Assembly: GCF_024464655.1 (NCBI RefSeq) | Contig: NZ_JANHAV010000001.1 | Coordinates: 558,001 to 622,000 of the forward strand | DNA length: 64,000 bases | Reading direction: 5' to 3' | Origin: Halobellus inordinatus | GTDB lineage: Archaea; Halobacteriota; Halobacteria; Halobacteriales; Haloferacaceae | Shown here: positions 25,430 to 32,976 of the stretch, piece by piece | Layout: each line of letters starts with the position of its first letter | How positions within the stretch are numbered: position 1 is the first letter of the stretch | Notes under the pieces: generated by a model | Told to the model about the DNA's origin: nothing | Database searches by the model: none | What the model saw: only the letters and a program-made list of their open reading frames with translations | Position numbers and translations under genes: made by a program

Positions 25430-26950
25430 ATGAGTGATAGTAGCGACGCATCCAGAACGTTGAGTTTCTACGGCGGCCGGGCCGCAAGCGCGATCCCGAT
25501 CGCGTTCTTCATCGTCTGGGCCGTCTTCCAGAGCGGACTGCTCGGAATCGGCGACACGACCGGCCTCATCGTCGGAATACTCGTAGGGCTCATCGTCGGA
25601 ATGTTCTTCGTCAAGGGTCCGTGGAAGACCTACGCTGACGTCCTCTTCGACGGAATGACACAGCGGGTCGCCGCCACAGCGATCGTAGCGTGGCTGTGGG
25701 CCGGAATGTTCGCCGAGACCATCCAGGTCGGCGGGTTCGTCGACGGCCTCGTCTGGGCGGCCGACGCCGTCCAGGTCGGTTCGGGCCTGTTCCCGGCGCT
25801 GACGTTCCTCCTCGCCGCGCTGTTGGCGACGGGGATCGGCACCGGCTACGGGACGGCGATCGCGTTCACGGCGCTGGTGTTCCCGGCGGGCGTCGCGGTC
25901 GGCGCCGACCCGGTGCTGCTGTTCGGCGCGATCCTCTCGGGCGCCGTCTTCGGCGACAATCTCGCGCCCGTGAGCGACACCACGATCGTCTCGGCCGTGA
26001 CGCAGAACGCCGACATCGGCGGTGTCGTCGCCTCGCGGCTGAAGTACGCCATCGTCGCTGCGGTGTTCGCGTTCGCGGCGTACCTCGCGGCGGGCCAGAC
26101 GATGCAAGGGACGCCCGTCGACGTCGCTGGCGCGGGTGGCGCCGGGACCGCGCTCGGCCTCGTCCACCTCGCGTCGATCGGCGTCGTGATCGTGACGGCG
26201 ATCCGCGGCCGTCACATCGTCGAGGCCATCTCGTGGGGTATCGTCCTCTCGGTGTTTCTCAACCTCGCGTTCGGCCTCGCTGAGGTGTCTGCGATGCTCG
26301 CCTTCGAGGCCTCTCAAGAATCTGCGCTGGTGCAGTCGATCGACGCGCTCCCCCTCATCGGGGCGTTCGTCGTCCCCGTGGCTCCCGGCGACGCGGCCGT
26401 CGCGGGCAGCCTCTACACGGGCGCAGCGGGCTTTTTCCCGCTCATCGTGCTCGTCCTCTTGATCGTCGCGGCCGCGCAGGTGATGCAGCGCGGCGGCGGC
26501 TTCGAGGCGATCCAGGAGTTCCTCCTCGAACGGGTCGCGACGACGGTCCGCCGCGCGGAGACGACGATGGTGCTCGGCACGGCGCTTGTCAACGCGATGA
26601 TTACGATCAACACCGCGGCCGAGATCGCGATCGCCCCGTACATCAAGACGCTCGGGCGTCGCTTCAACATCAACGGCTACCGCCGCGCGAACATCCTCGA
26701 CGCCAACACGTCGGCGCTCGGCTACATCTTCCCGTGGGGTGGCGGTCTGCTCGCAGGCTACTCGGCGATGCAGCGACTCCCCGAGCAGTACGAGTGGTTC
26801 ACGCAGGCGATGGTTGTCAATCCCGCGTCGGTCTGGCCGTTCGTCTTCCACGGCTGGTTCCTCGTCGCCGTCTTCCTGCTCGCGGCGTGGACCGGCTACG
26901 GCCGTGAGTACGTTTCCGACCGCGCCAGCGAGGAGGTGAGTCGCGTATGA
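25430..26950 (+). CDS. NhaC-family Na+/H+ antiporter (or related organic-ion antiporter)
   Basis: Integral membrane antiporter. ATG 25430 follows a GTTTAT box by about 30 bases. The 506 residues contain about eleven or twelve helices. Motifs typical of the NhaC group are GTGYGTAIAFTALVFP, GAVFGDNLAPVSDTTIVSA (the conserved Asp/Asn signature) and a late NTAAEIAIAPYIKTLG. Members of this group exchange Na+ for H+, or malate or amino acids for Na+, so the exact substrate is open. It overlaps the next small gene by ATGA. Confidence 0.88.
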   Translation: MSDSSDASRTLSFYGGRAASAIPIAFFIVWAVFQSGLLGIGDTTGLIVGILVGLIVGMFFVKGPWKTYADVLFDGMTQRVAATAIVAWLWAGMFAETIQVGGFVDGLVWAADAVQVGSGLFPALTFLLAALLATGIGTGYGTAIAFTALVFPAGVAVGADPVLLFGAILSGAVFGDNLAPVSDTTIVSAVTQNADIGGVVASRLKYAIVAAVFAFAAYLAAGQTMQGTPVDVAGAGGAGTALGLVHLASIGVVIVTAIRGRHIVEAISWGIVLSVFLNLAFGLAEVSAMLAFEASQESALVQSIDALPLIGAFVVPVAPGDAAVAGSLYTGAAGFFPLIVLVLLIVAAAQVMQRGGGFEAIQEFLLERVATTVRRAETTMVLGTALVNAMITINTAAEIAIAPYIKTLGRRFNINGYRRANILDANTSALGYIFPWGGGLLAGYSAMQRLPEQYEWFTQAMVVNPASVWPFVFHGWFLVAVFLLAAWTGYGREYVSDRASEEVSRV

Positions 26951-27210
26951 GCCGCTTCGAGAAAGTGCTCGCTGGCCTCACCTTCCGTACTGCCACGCCG
27001 TCCTTCGAGGTCGGCGACGAAGTCCCGGCGTTCGTCACCGGCCAAAGCGAGTCGGGACTGCTCGTCCGCGTCGGCGACACCGTCTTGGTACTGCCCGACG
27101 CGGACCCCGCGCTCTTGGACGCGAAAGTCACTATCAAAATCGAATCGTTCGACGAGGGGCAACACCGCGGGACCGCCCGCGTCGTCGACGTGCTCCAGGA
27201 CGGCGAGTAA
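26947..27210 (+). CDS. Small TRAM/OB-like beta-barrel protein
   Basis: The start ATG 26947 overlaps the antiporter stop codon (ATGA), so the two are translationally coupled. The 87 residues begin with a short helix and then show a beta-barrel pattern: FEVGDEVPAFVTGQ, GLLVRVGDTVLVLPDA, AKVTIKIESFD and TARVVDVL. This is similar to TRAM or S1-like OB folds that bind RNA. The fusion-like coupling to an ion transporter is unusual for an RNA-binding protein, but it may simply reflect gene packing. I recall a haloarchaeal family of this type (DUF7513), but have not checked. Confidence 0.7.
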   Translation: MSRFEKVLAGLTFRTATPSFEVGDEVPAFVTGQSESGLLVRVGDTVLVLPDADPALLDAKVTIKIESFDEGQHRGTARVVDVLQDGE

Positions 27211-27229
27211 CGCCGCGAAAGAAAGGGAG

Positions 27230-27562
27230 TCAGTCCCGCAGGTGTCCGAGCGGCTTCTTCTGTTCGACTTCGATCTCGACGTGGAGGCTCTCGGGAAAGT
27301 CCATATGGCCGACCTCGCGGGCGATGTGATCGTTCCCGTGGATCTCGAGTTTTCGGGAGTAGACGGTGTAGCTCCACGAGGAGAACTCGTCGCCCGGTTG
27401 GAGCGATCGATACTGCGGGACGGCGACGGTTTCCGGCGGATCCGCGTGTGGGCCTTTACACTCCGCGCCTTTGCGTTCGAGCATCGATTTGAGTTCTGAA
27501 ACTTCCGATTCCAGTTCGTATCGGTTCCCCGACTGGAAGTGTAGTTTTGTGACGAAGGTCAT
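27230..27562 (-). CDS. uS10/mL48-like protein
   Basis: A 110-residue product with an S10-like alternation of strand, helix and strand. MTFVTKLHFQSGNR opens the first strand, the helix is LESEVSELKSMLERKGAECKG, and a central loop with PPETVAVPQYRSL is followed by strands ending in HMDFPESLHVEIEVEQKK. Haloarchaea carry such S10-related proteins in addition to the ribosomal uS10; their job is unknown. A box reading GTTTTTAGGG on the minus strand lies about 45-55 bases upstream. It is convergent with the TRAM-like gene. Confidence 0.75.
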   Translation of the reverse strand: MTFVTKLHFQSGNRYELESEVSELKSMLERKGAECKGPHADPPETVAVPQYRSLQPGDEFSSWSYTVYSRKLEIHGNDHIAREVGHMDFPESLHVEIEVEQKKPLGHLRD

Positions 27563-27748
27563 AGCTGGGGTCTCGCTGGGATAGAAGATACGTCGTCACC
27601 GAGCCCTAAAAACACATCCATAGGACGGCAGTAACGCCAACGAGCCTTCGCTGCGGCTCGAAGACCCCGACAGAGTCGACCCTCTGAGAGCGCGGACCCG
27701 TCCAAACGTCCGATAGCCTCTTAACTCCCTACCCGGTTTATCCATCTA

Positions 27749-28210
27749 ATGACTGTGGAAGCGGTTAGCGCTGGAGCGATCCTCTTCCGCGACACCCGCG
27801 GCGAACGGGAGTATTTGCTCCTGAAGAGCCGTCCGGGGGACTGGGAGTTCCCCAAAGGCGGGGTCGAAGGGGAAGAGGAGCTCCAGCAGACAGCCATCAG
27901 AGAAGTGAAAGAGGAGGCCGGAATCGAAGATTTCCGTCTTATCGACGGATTCCGCAAGGAGTACGACTACGTCTTCGAGGCGAACGGGAAGACGATCCAC
28001 AAGACCGTCCACCTGTTCATCGCCCGCTCGTTCGAGGCGAGCGCGGAGCTCTCGAACGAACACCGCGACCTGCAGTGGCGCGACTACGAGCAGGCGACCA
28101 ACACGATCACACAGGACGGCCCCCGCGAGATCTTCGAGCAGGCACACGAGTACCTCGACCAACTCGCCGCCGAAAACGGCGAGACCGGCGAAGGCAAGTA
28201 CCTCGCGTAG
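27749..28210 (+). CDS. Nudix hydrolase, bis(5'-nucleosyl)-tetraphosphatase type
   Basis: Predicted to cleave diadenosine polyphosphates or related nucleotides. The 153 residues contain a full Nudix box, GGVEGEEELQQTAIREVKEEAG (split here as G-x5-E-x7-REVKEEAG), near residues 37-59. It is preceded by WEFPKG, which is typical of the Ap4A hydrolase group. A CTTAAC box about 28 bases before the ATG suggests a leaderless transcript. An 18-base gap separates it from the next gene on the same strand. Confidence 0.9.
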   Translation: MTVEAVSAGAILFRDTRGEREYLLLKSRPGDWEFPKGGVEGEEELQQTAIREVKEEAGIEDFRLIDGFRKEYDYVFEANGKTIHKTVHLFIARSFEASAELSNEHRDLQWRDYEQATNTITQDGPREIFEQAHEYLDQLAAENGETGEGKYLA

Positions 28211-28228
28211 GCGATCGGAGCCTGACGC

Positions 28229-29263
28229 GTGTACCCCGGCACCGCCGAGTTCGGCTTCGAGTTGCTCGTCTGCCGCTGGGCAGAGGCCGCCTGGCCGCCC
28301 GAGGAGCGACGCGAGGACGCCGTCGTCGTCGCCCGACAGCTCGGCACGCGGGATCGCCGCTGGGACACCGTCGTCTTAGAGTGCGATCCGGACGGATTGG
28401 CCGCCCGCGCGCAGTTCGGCGAGCGCGAACTCGACTCGGATCTCCTGCACGTCGTCCGCAACGCCCCGGCCGAGTGGACGTGGTACCGCGACGCCTTGCC
28501 GGACCCGGGCTACCCCTGGCGCTACGTCCGCGCAGCGGTGCACCGCGCGGCCGACCGCGGCGTCGTCGAGACGCGCCGCCGGAGCAACCGCATCGAGGTC
28601 CGACGGATCGCGCCGTACCCCGATTGGCTCCGCCGGATCGTCGCCGTCGAGAACAAACCCGACCTCGACGCCTCGGCGGCCCGCGCGCTCTCTGCGCAAC
28701 TCGAACACGACGTCGAGACAGCGCTCGCCGACGAGGTCTGGGTCGCGACCGAGGCGACAGACAGCCGCATCGAACCGGCGCTGCTCGAAGACCTGCCGGT
28801 CGACGTGGGGATTTTGGCGGTCTCGTTCGACGGCGACGACGACAGCGAAGCCGCGAGACAGTCCGCAGACGCCAGTCGGCGCACCGCTGCGAACGTCGAG
28901 TGGTATCCGAGCGAGGTGACACCTGAGCTCACCGACGGCGACGACGAGCGGCAGCGACGGCGGCTCGAACTCGCCGAGCGCGCGTACGGCCGCGGCTGGC
29001 GGTCGTATCACGAGACGATGCGGCCCGACTGCCGCCACTTCGAACTCCGCCGGTTCGGCCGCGCGCTCGTGCCGCACTGCGCTGCGAAGGAGCGCTCACA
29101 GACCGCCGCGGAGTGTGCGGAGTCGTGCCCGGAGTTCGAGCCCGAACCGCCGACGTGGCGCACTCGCGGGTGGCCCATCGAGGGCGGTCCCGGAAAGGGG
29201 ATCAAACGGCTCCTCGACGACCGGCGCGCGTGGATCCGCGCGCGAGAACACGACCGCGGATGA
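28229..29263 (+). CDS. DUF5787-type protein with possible PD-(D/E)XK core and cysteine cluster
   Basis: Starts at GTG 28229; 344 residues. It resembles the haloarchaeal family recalled as DUF5787, of unknown function. A possible nuclease core is visible: strand VVLECDPDG (about 48-56), strand IVAVENKPD (137-145) with the E141-x-K143 pair, and a following helix with Gln157. Cysteines occur once near the N-terminus (Cys15) and in a C-terminal set (Cys268, 284, 296 and 300), with Cys52 in the core. This layout is reminiscent of Cas4/AddB-type nucleases, in which one early and three late cysteines hold an iron-sulfur cluster. The similarity is mine and untested; a zinc site is the simpler alternative. 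Confidence 0.75.
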   Translation: MYPGTAEFGFELLVCRWAEAAWPPEERREDAVVVARQLGTRDRRWDTVVLECDPDGLAARAQFGERELDSDLLHVVRNAPAEWTWYRDALPDPGYPWRYVRAAVHRAADRGVVETRRRSNRIEVRRIAPYPDWLRRIVAVENKPDLDASAARALSAQLEHDVETALADEVWVATEATDSRIEPALLEDLPVDVGILAVSFDGDDDSEAARQSADASRRTAANVEWYPSEVTPELTDGDDERQRRRLELAERAYGRGWRSYHETMRPDCRHFELRRFGRALVPHCAAKERSQTAAECAESCPEFEPEPPTWRTRGWPIEGGPGKGIKRLLDDRRAWIRAREHDRG

Positions 29264-29332
29264 GAAAACCGCCGGAGTGCGCCTCCGTCAGAAACGAGAA
29301 CCCCGGCGGAGTGAGCACGCCCGATACTCGGA

Positions 29333-29854
29333 CTACGAATCGGCTACTTCGACGTCGATGTCGTCGCGGGGCGCGGCCAGCCTGAACGTCGGCACCGTCC
29401 GATAGATCACTTCGACGACGCCCTTCCGACGGAGGCTCTGGAGCGCCCGGCGGACGTCCTCGACCGGCGGGTCGACGTCGAAGTCGTCGCGGACTTTGTT
29501 CAACACGCTCACGACGCTCTCGGAGCGCTCGTCGGGGCCGGCGACGACCTGGAATACCTGCGACTCGAGCGCCGGGACGCGAATCACGGAGGGGACGCCG
29601 CCCTCGTCGTCGCCGTCGCCCTCGACGCCGGGTTCGACGTCGACTAACTCCGCGGCCTCGGCCGTCGCGCGAATGAGGCTGTTGTCGTCGCGGTAGTAGT
29701 AGTCCTTCAGTTCGCTTTCGAGGTACTGGTGGACCTCGCTGCCGGATTCCATCCCCCACTGGTCTTGGAGTTCTTTGTTTTTCGTCGGCTGCAGGCGGAC
29801 GACGTCGGCGAGCCGTTCTTTCGCCTGCTCGGAGAGGGCTCGATTATCTGTCAC
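29333..29854 (-). CDS. DUF5797-type winged-helix protein
   Basis: The 173-residue product matches the conserved haloarchaeal family recalled as DUF5797. It has an N-terminal winged helix (about 5-70) with RLQPTKNKELQDQWGMESGSEVHQY, split by a conserved DYYYRDDNSLIRAT wing. An acidic hinge follows, then a second helical domain (about 95-160). It may be a DNA-binding regulator or a core chromatin-associated protein; the target is not visible. It is divergent from tfs with about 100 bases between. Confidence 0.8.
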   Translation of the reverse strand: MTDNRALSEQAKERLADVVRLQPTKNKELQDQWGMESGSEVHQYLESELKDYYYRDDNSLIRATAEAAELVDVEPGVEGDGDDEGGVPSVIRVPALESQVFQVVAGPDERSESVVSVLNKVRDDFDVDPPVEDVRRALQSLRRKGVVEVIYRTVPTFRLAAPRDDIDVEVADS

Positions 29855-29956
29855 ACACGGCTTTTCGCACTGTGGTATTAAGACGTTTCAACATCCGACA
29901 CGCGGTCGCACCGATCCCGGCCGCTTAAGTCTCCGAAGCGTCTGAGTCGGGGTAAG

Positions 29957-30280
29957 ATGGAGTTCTGCGACGAATGCGGCTCGATGATGAAGACCGAGGA
30001 CGACGTCTGGGTCTGCGGAAACTGCGGGTACGAGAAACCCCGCGATACGGCCGACGAAGAGCATATGACCTCGACGGCCGCCCGCGAGGAGAGCGAGGTG
30101 GTCGATATGTCCGACGTCGACGACGCGGAGATCGGACCGACGACGACGGTCATCTGTCCGGAGTGTGGGAACGACCGCGCGCGCTATGAGATGAAGCAGA
30201 TCCGTTCGGCCGACGAATCCGAGACCCGGTTCTTCACCTGTACCGAGTGCGGCCACAAGTGGCGCGAAGACGACCACTGA
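29957..30280 (+). CDS. tfs: Transcription factor S (TFS), RNA cleavage factor of RNA polymerase
   Basis: Stimulates RNA cleavage by paused archaeal RNA polymerase, like TFIIS. The 107 residues have an N-terminal zinc ribbon (Cys4, Cys7, Cys20, Cys23) and a C-terminal TFIIS ribbon, with CPECGNDRARYEMKQIRSADE and CTECGHKW. The two catalytic acidic residues of the hairpin are in SADESET. The gene ends at TGA 30278-30280 and is followed at the next base by palindromic element A copy 2. Confidence 0.95.
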   Translation: MEFCDECGSMMKTEDDVWVCGNCGYEKPRDTADEEHMTSTAAREESEVVDMSDVDDAEIGPTTTVICPECGNDRARYEMKQIRSADESETRFFTCTECGHKWREDDH

Positions 30281-30442
30281 TACTGTCGGACAGCAGTTCG
30301 TGAATTATAGTAGCGTTTGCAAGTCTTCACTCACCGAATCGCACGCTGTCGTGCGATTAGGCTGTGTAATCAGTTGCAAACGCTACTATATATTGGCACC
30401 CACGGGGTGCCGCTGATTTTCACATCGTTCTATCCGACAGTA
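30281..30442. repeat. Palindromic element A, copy 2, interrupted by element B
   Basis: Element A ends are at 30283 (CTGTCGGACAG) and 30440 (with one change, CTATCCGACAG), flanked by TA on both sides. The inner GGCACC-N5-GGTGCC palindrome survives. Element B is inserted at 30308-30388. Removing B and one TA leaves exactly the length of copy 1. The element starts on the base after the tfs stop codon. Confidence 0.85.
30308..30388 (+). repeat. Palindromic element B, copy 1 (nested in A)
   Basis: An 81-base element with perfect 15-base terminal inverted repeats, TAGTAGCGTTTGCAA / TTGCAAACGCTACTA. It is flanked by TA on each side as a target-site duplication. An inner hairpin AATCGCAC / GTGCGATT lies at its centre. 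It is nearly identical, in opposite orientation, to the copy at 60926. It has no coding capacity. TA duplication is typical of IS630/Tc1-mariner-like transposases, but no such transposase is in this window. Confidence 0.85.
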
Positions 30443-30587
30443 TGAGCCGTCGCTGTCGCATCGTTCGCATACTACGGCGGTTTTTCCGGTGACGCGGCCC
30501 CCACCGAGTGAATATGCCGTCTTCGCTGTGACCCCTCGACCCCGCCCGTCGCTGCGAATTAAGTCGGTGGCCCCCAAACGAGTGTCC

Positions 30588-31148
30588 GTGACCGACGAGA
30601 TCGCGCCGCCGAGCATCGATGTCCCCGATGGCTGGCGGCTGGTCTCCGAAGAGGTGACGGCGCCGTTCGACGTACGCGTGGTCCGAATCGAGGCCCACAC
30701 TCAGATCTACGAGGACGTCGGGTTGCGAGAGCGGCTGGAAGCGGCGACAGGTGTCGATCGTGGGACGACGTGGCGGTTCGTCTTTGCCAGTCGGCTCCGC
30801 ATCTCGCCCGCCACCTCGCCGTCGACGGCGCTCACGCGCCTCGTCAAGGACCGTGCGACGTCGAAGTTCGTCGAGGTGCTCGAAGAACGTGGCTTCTCCG
30901 GCGTCGACCGCGCCGACACGCACCGGATCGACGTGGACCACACGGAAGTAGAGGCGACGCGGTTCCGCGCGCAGGTGCGCGTCGACGGCCGCAATCGCCC
31001 CGTGGAGGCGTACTTCGCCGCGTGGCCGGCCGGCGAGGAGTACCTCCTCGGCGGTGGCGCGTACCCGCTTACGGTTCCGGAGCCGGAGACGTTCGATCCC
31101 GAGTCCGCTCGCGAAGAACTGTTCGGAATGTTGCGTTCGATCGAGTGA
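30588..31148 (+). CDS. Conserved haloarchaeal protein of unknown function
   Basis: I chose GTG 30588 (MTDEIAPPSIDVPDGW) because a GAATTAAGT box lies about 27-35 bases upstream; GTG 30582 is the alternative. The 186-residue soluble product alternates beta strands and helices, with conserved-looking phrases RVVRIEAHTQIYED and FRAQVRVDGRNRPVEAYFAAWPAG. It has no signal peptide, membrane helix or catalytic motif that I recognise. It converges with trmI. The compact alpha/beta pattern suggests a real folded protein. Confidence 0.65.
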   Translation: MTDEIAPPSIDVPDGWRLVSEEVTAPFDVRVVRIEAHTQIYEDVGLRERLEAATGVDRGTTWRFVFASRLRISPATSPSTALTRLVKDRATSKFVEVLEERGFSGVDRADTHRIDVDHTEVEATRFRAQVRVDGRNRPVEAYFAAWPAGEEYLLGGGAYPLTVPEPETFDPESAREELFGMLRSIE

Positions 31149-31172
31149 GCGCGCTGGCCGTGCCGACCCTGC

Positions 31173-31907
31173 TCAGCGCTCGTTTCGCGCGAACGTCAGA
31201 TAGCCGGTGTGGCCGACGCCCGCCGTCGAGGGTCGCGAGCCGCGCTCGCCGAAGTCCATCTCGCGTTGGATCGTCTCGAAGGTGTCGACGTCGCGGAGCC
31301 CCACTTCGCGGGCCGCCTGGACGGTCTCGCGACTGTTCTCGACGAACGGCGAGTAGACGGCGACGTGGCCGCCGTCCGCGAGGAGGTCGGGCGCACGCTC
31401 GACGACCGCGGGCGCGTCGCCGGTATCGAGCGTGATCACGTCGAAGGGGCCGTCCGCGGCGACGGCGTCGAGGTGTTCTGTGAGGTCGCCCGTGCGGACG
31501 TCGACGCGGTCGTCGACGCCGGCGAGCCGCATATTCTCGCGCGCGACGTCGGCGAACTCGGCGTCGACCTCGTAGGTCACGACGTCCGCGTGCAGTCGGC
31601 CCAGATACGCCGACAGTACGCCCGTTCCCGTTCCGGCGTCCAGCACGCGGTCGCCGGCCGCGACGCCCGTGTGACCGACCACGAGGCCGATGTCGCGCGG
31701 GAGCATCGGCGCGCCCGTGCGCTCGAAGTGATTGAACAGGTCCGGCCCGCGCAGTCGACGGACCACGAACTCCTCGCCGAGATGCGTCTCCAGGACGTCG
31801 CCGGGTTCGACGTCTTCGGGGACGTCGAGCACGCCGAGGTCCGTCTGGAGTTCGTCGCCCGGGGCGCGGAGGTACTCGCGGTCGTCGTGTACGAGGAGGA
31901 AACTCAC
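31173..31907 (-). CDS. trmI: tRNA (adenine-N1)-methyltransferase TrmI
   Basis: Methylates adenine 57/58 in the T-loop of tRNA, using SAM. The 244 residues have an N-terminal beta domain ending in [21 protein letters not shown] Rossmann methyltransferase core follows, with motif [16 protein letters not shown], an acidic residue after the next strand (TYEVDAEF) and motif [12 protein letters not shown]. Its ATG overlaps the stop of the nac gene upstream (31904-31907). The operon nac-trmI is widely kept in haloarchaea. Confidence 0.92.
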   Translation of the reverse strand: MSFLLVHDDREYLRAPGDELQTDLGVLDVPEDVEPGDVLETHLGEEFVVRRLRGPDLFNHFERTGAPMLPRDIGLVVGHTGVAAGDRVLDAGTGTGVLSAYLGRLHADVVTYEVDAEFADVARENMRLAGVDDRVDVRTGDLTEHLDAVAADGPFDVITLDTGDAPAVVERAPDLLADGGHVAVYSPFVENSRETVQAAREVGLRDVDTFETIQREMDFGERGSRPSTAGVGHTGYLTFARNER

Positions 31908-32287
31908 TCCAGCTGGGCGATGGCGGCCGCGAGGTCGCCGTCGGTCGCTTCGAGCGTCTCACGCGCCGTGTCTGCGTCGACGCCTGCGCGCTCTGCGACG
32001 AGTGCGACGTCCTCGTCCGGAATGCCGCCGGACTCGGCGTCGCCGCTTTCGAGCTCCGCGGTCTCGCTCTCGTCGGCCCCGCGCTCGCGGGATTCGGGCT
32101 CGCCGACGATCTGGTAGGTCTGCTGGCCCTGCGCGTCCATCCGGGTGACCTGCGCGTCCGAGAAGACGAGTTCCTCGTCGGCCGTCTTGATGACGACCTC
32201 CTCGGCATCGAGTTCGGTGACGTCGATGCCCATCTGTTCCATCATCTGCTGCATCTTCCGTGGGTTCATACCGCCTCCGCCGAACAT
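31904..32287 (-). CDS. nac: Nascent polypeptide-associated complex protein (archaeal NAC)
   Basis: Ribosome-bound chaperone for emerging chains. The 127 residues start with [20 protein letters not shown], the family's N-terminus. The NAC beta-barrel dimerisation domain follows (about 20-65), then an acidic linker and a UBA domain (about 88-127, [14 protein letters not shown]...[16 protein letters not shown]). The length and layout match other archaeal NACs. It is the first gene of the nac-trmI pair. Confidence 0.95.
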   Translation of the reverse strand: MFGGGGMNPRKMQQMMEQMGIDVTELDAEEVVIKTADEELVFSDAQVTRMDAQGQQTYQIVGEPESRERGADESETAELESGDAESGGIPDEDVALVAERAGVDADTARETLEATDGDLAAAIAQLE

Positions 32288-32386
32288 AGTTGGTCGAAGC
32301 GTAGGCGGCCGGTAGCAAAAGCGTGGCGAACCGTGCCGTTCAGGTGGGTCTCCGTCGCCCTGTCGATTCGATCGGACGGCGAACGC

Positions 32387-32866
32387 TCACTCGCTCGCTG
32401 CGTCGGGTTCGCGCTTGAGCCCGGTCACTTCCTCGATCGGCATCTCGAAGCCGACGATGGAGAGCTGTCGGCGTCCGACGCCGGTCAAATCCGGTGACCA
32501 GGCGTTTTCGTCCATCAGTTCGCCGATCTCGGCCCACTCGTCGGTTCCGAGTTCCCGTAGCGGGCCGAACGCGAGCACGCTCCGCCAGTCCGTCTGTGCA
32601 TTGAAATCGTACACTGCCAGGCACGCGCGCTCTGTCGTCTCGGTGAACGCGAGTTTGGTGCTGTCGGGACGGAACTGCCAGTAGGCGAAGACGGCGCGTC
32701 CGGACTCGTAGCCGAAGGAGATGGGGACCGCGTAGGCTCGGTTCCCGTCGGCCAAAGAGAGGACGCCTGTCCCCTGTGTTTCGAGGTAGGCGTCGATCTC
32801 CGCGTCGGTCATCTGCCCGCCACGTACCCGTCCGGGGGTCACGTCGTCGGCAACGTCGTCGCTCAT
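32387..32866 (-). CDS. Pyridoxamine 5'-phosphate oxidase-like flavin-binding protein
   Basis: A 159-residue protein of the split-barrel FMN-binding group. It contains MTDAEIDAYLETQGTGVLSL, the usual first helix and strand, followed by the barrel strands and a conserved Trp/Phe pair (YWQFRPDSTK). It may bind F420 or FMN and reduce small substrates; a redox partner is not visible. A paralog with the same opening motif lies at 56884-57315. The start at ATG 32866 adds a short disordered N-terminus; ATG 32809 (MTDAEID) is an alternative. Confidence 0.82.
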   Translation of the reverse strand: MSDDVADDVTPGRVRGGQMTDAEIDAYLETQGTGVLSLADGNRAYAVPISFGYESGRAVFAYWQFRPDSTKLAFTETTERACLAVYDFNAQTDWRSVLAFGPLRELGTDEWAEIGELMDENAWSPDLTGVGRRQLSIVGFEMPIEEVTGLKREPDAASE

Positions 32867-32976
32867 AGCACGCCGTTTGTCGGCGTCCGTAATGGCCTTG
32901 TTCCCTTTGGAGCGACAATCCCCACGACCCCGACCGTCGGACAGTTTCAATACCGGTCGGAACCCCACACTGGAGT

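Noticed and set aside
25400-26851. 483-codon Arg/Asp/Glu-rich minus-strand frame opposite the antiporter
   Set aside because: Complement of a hydrophobic membrane-protein gene gives such a charged frame; not a gene.
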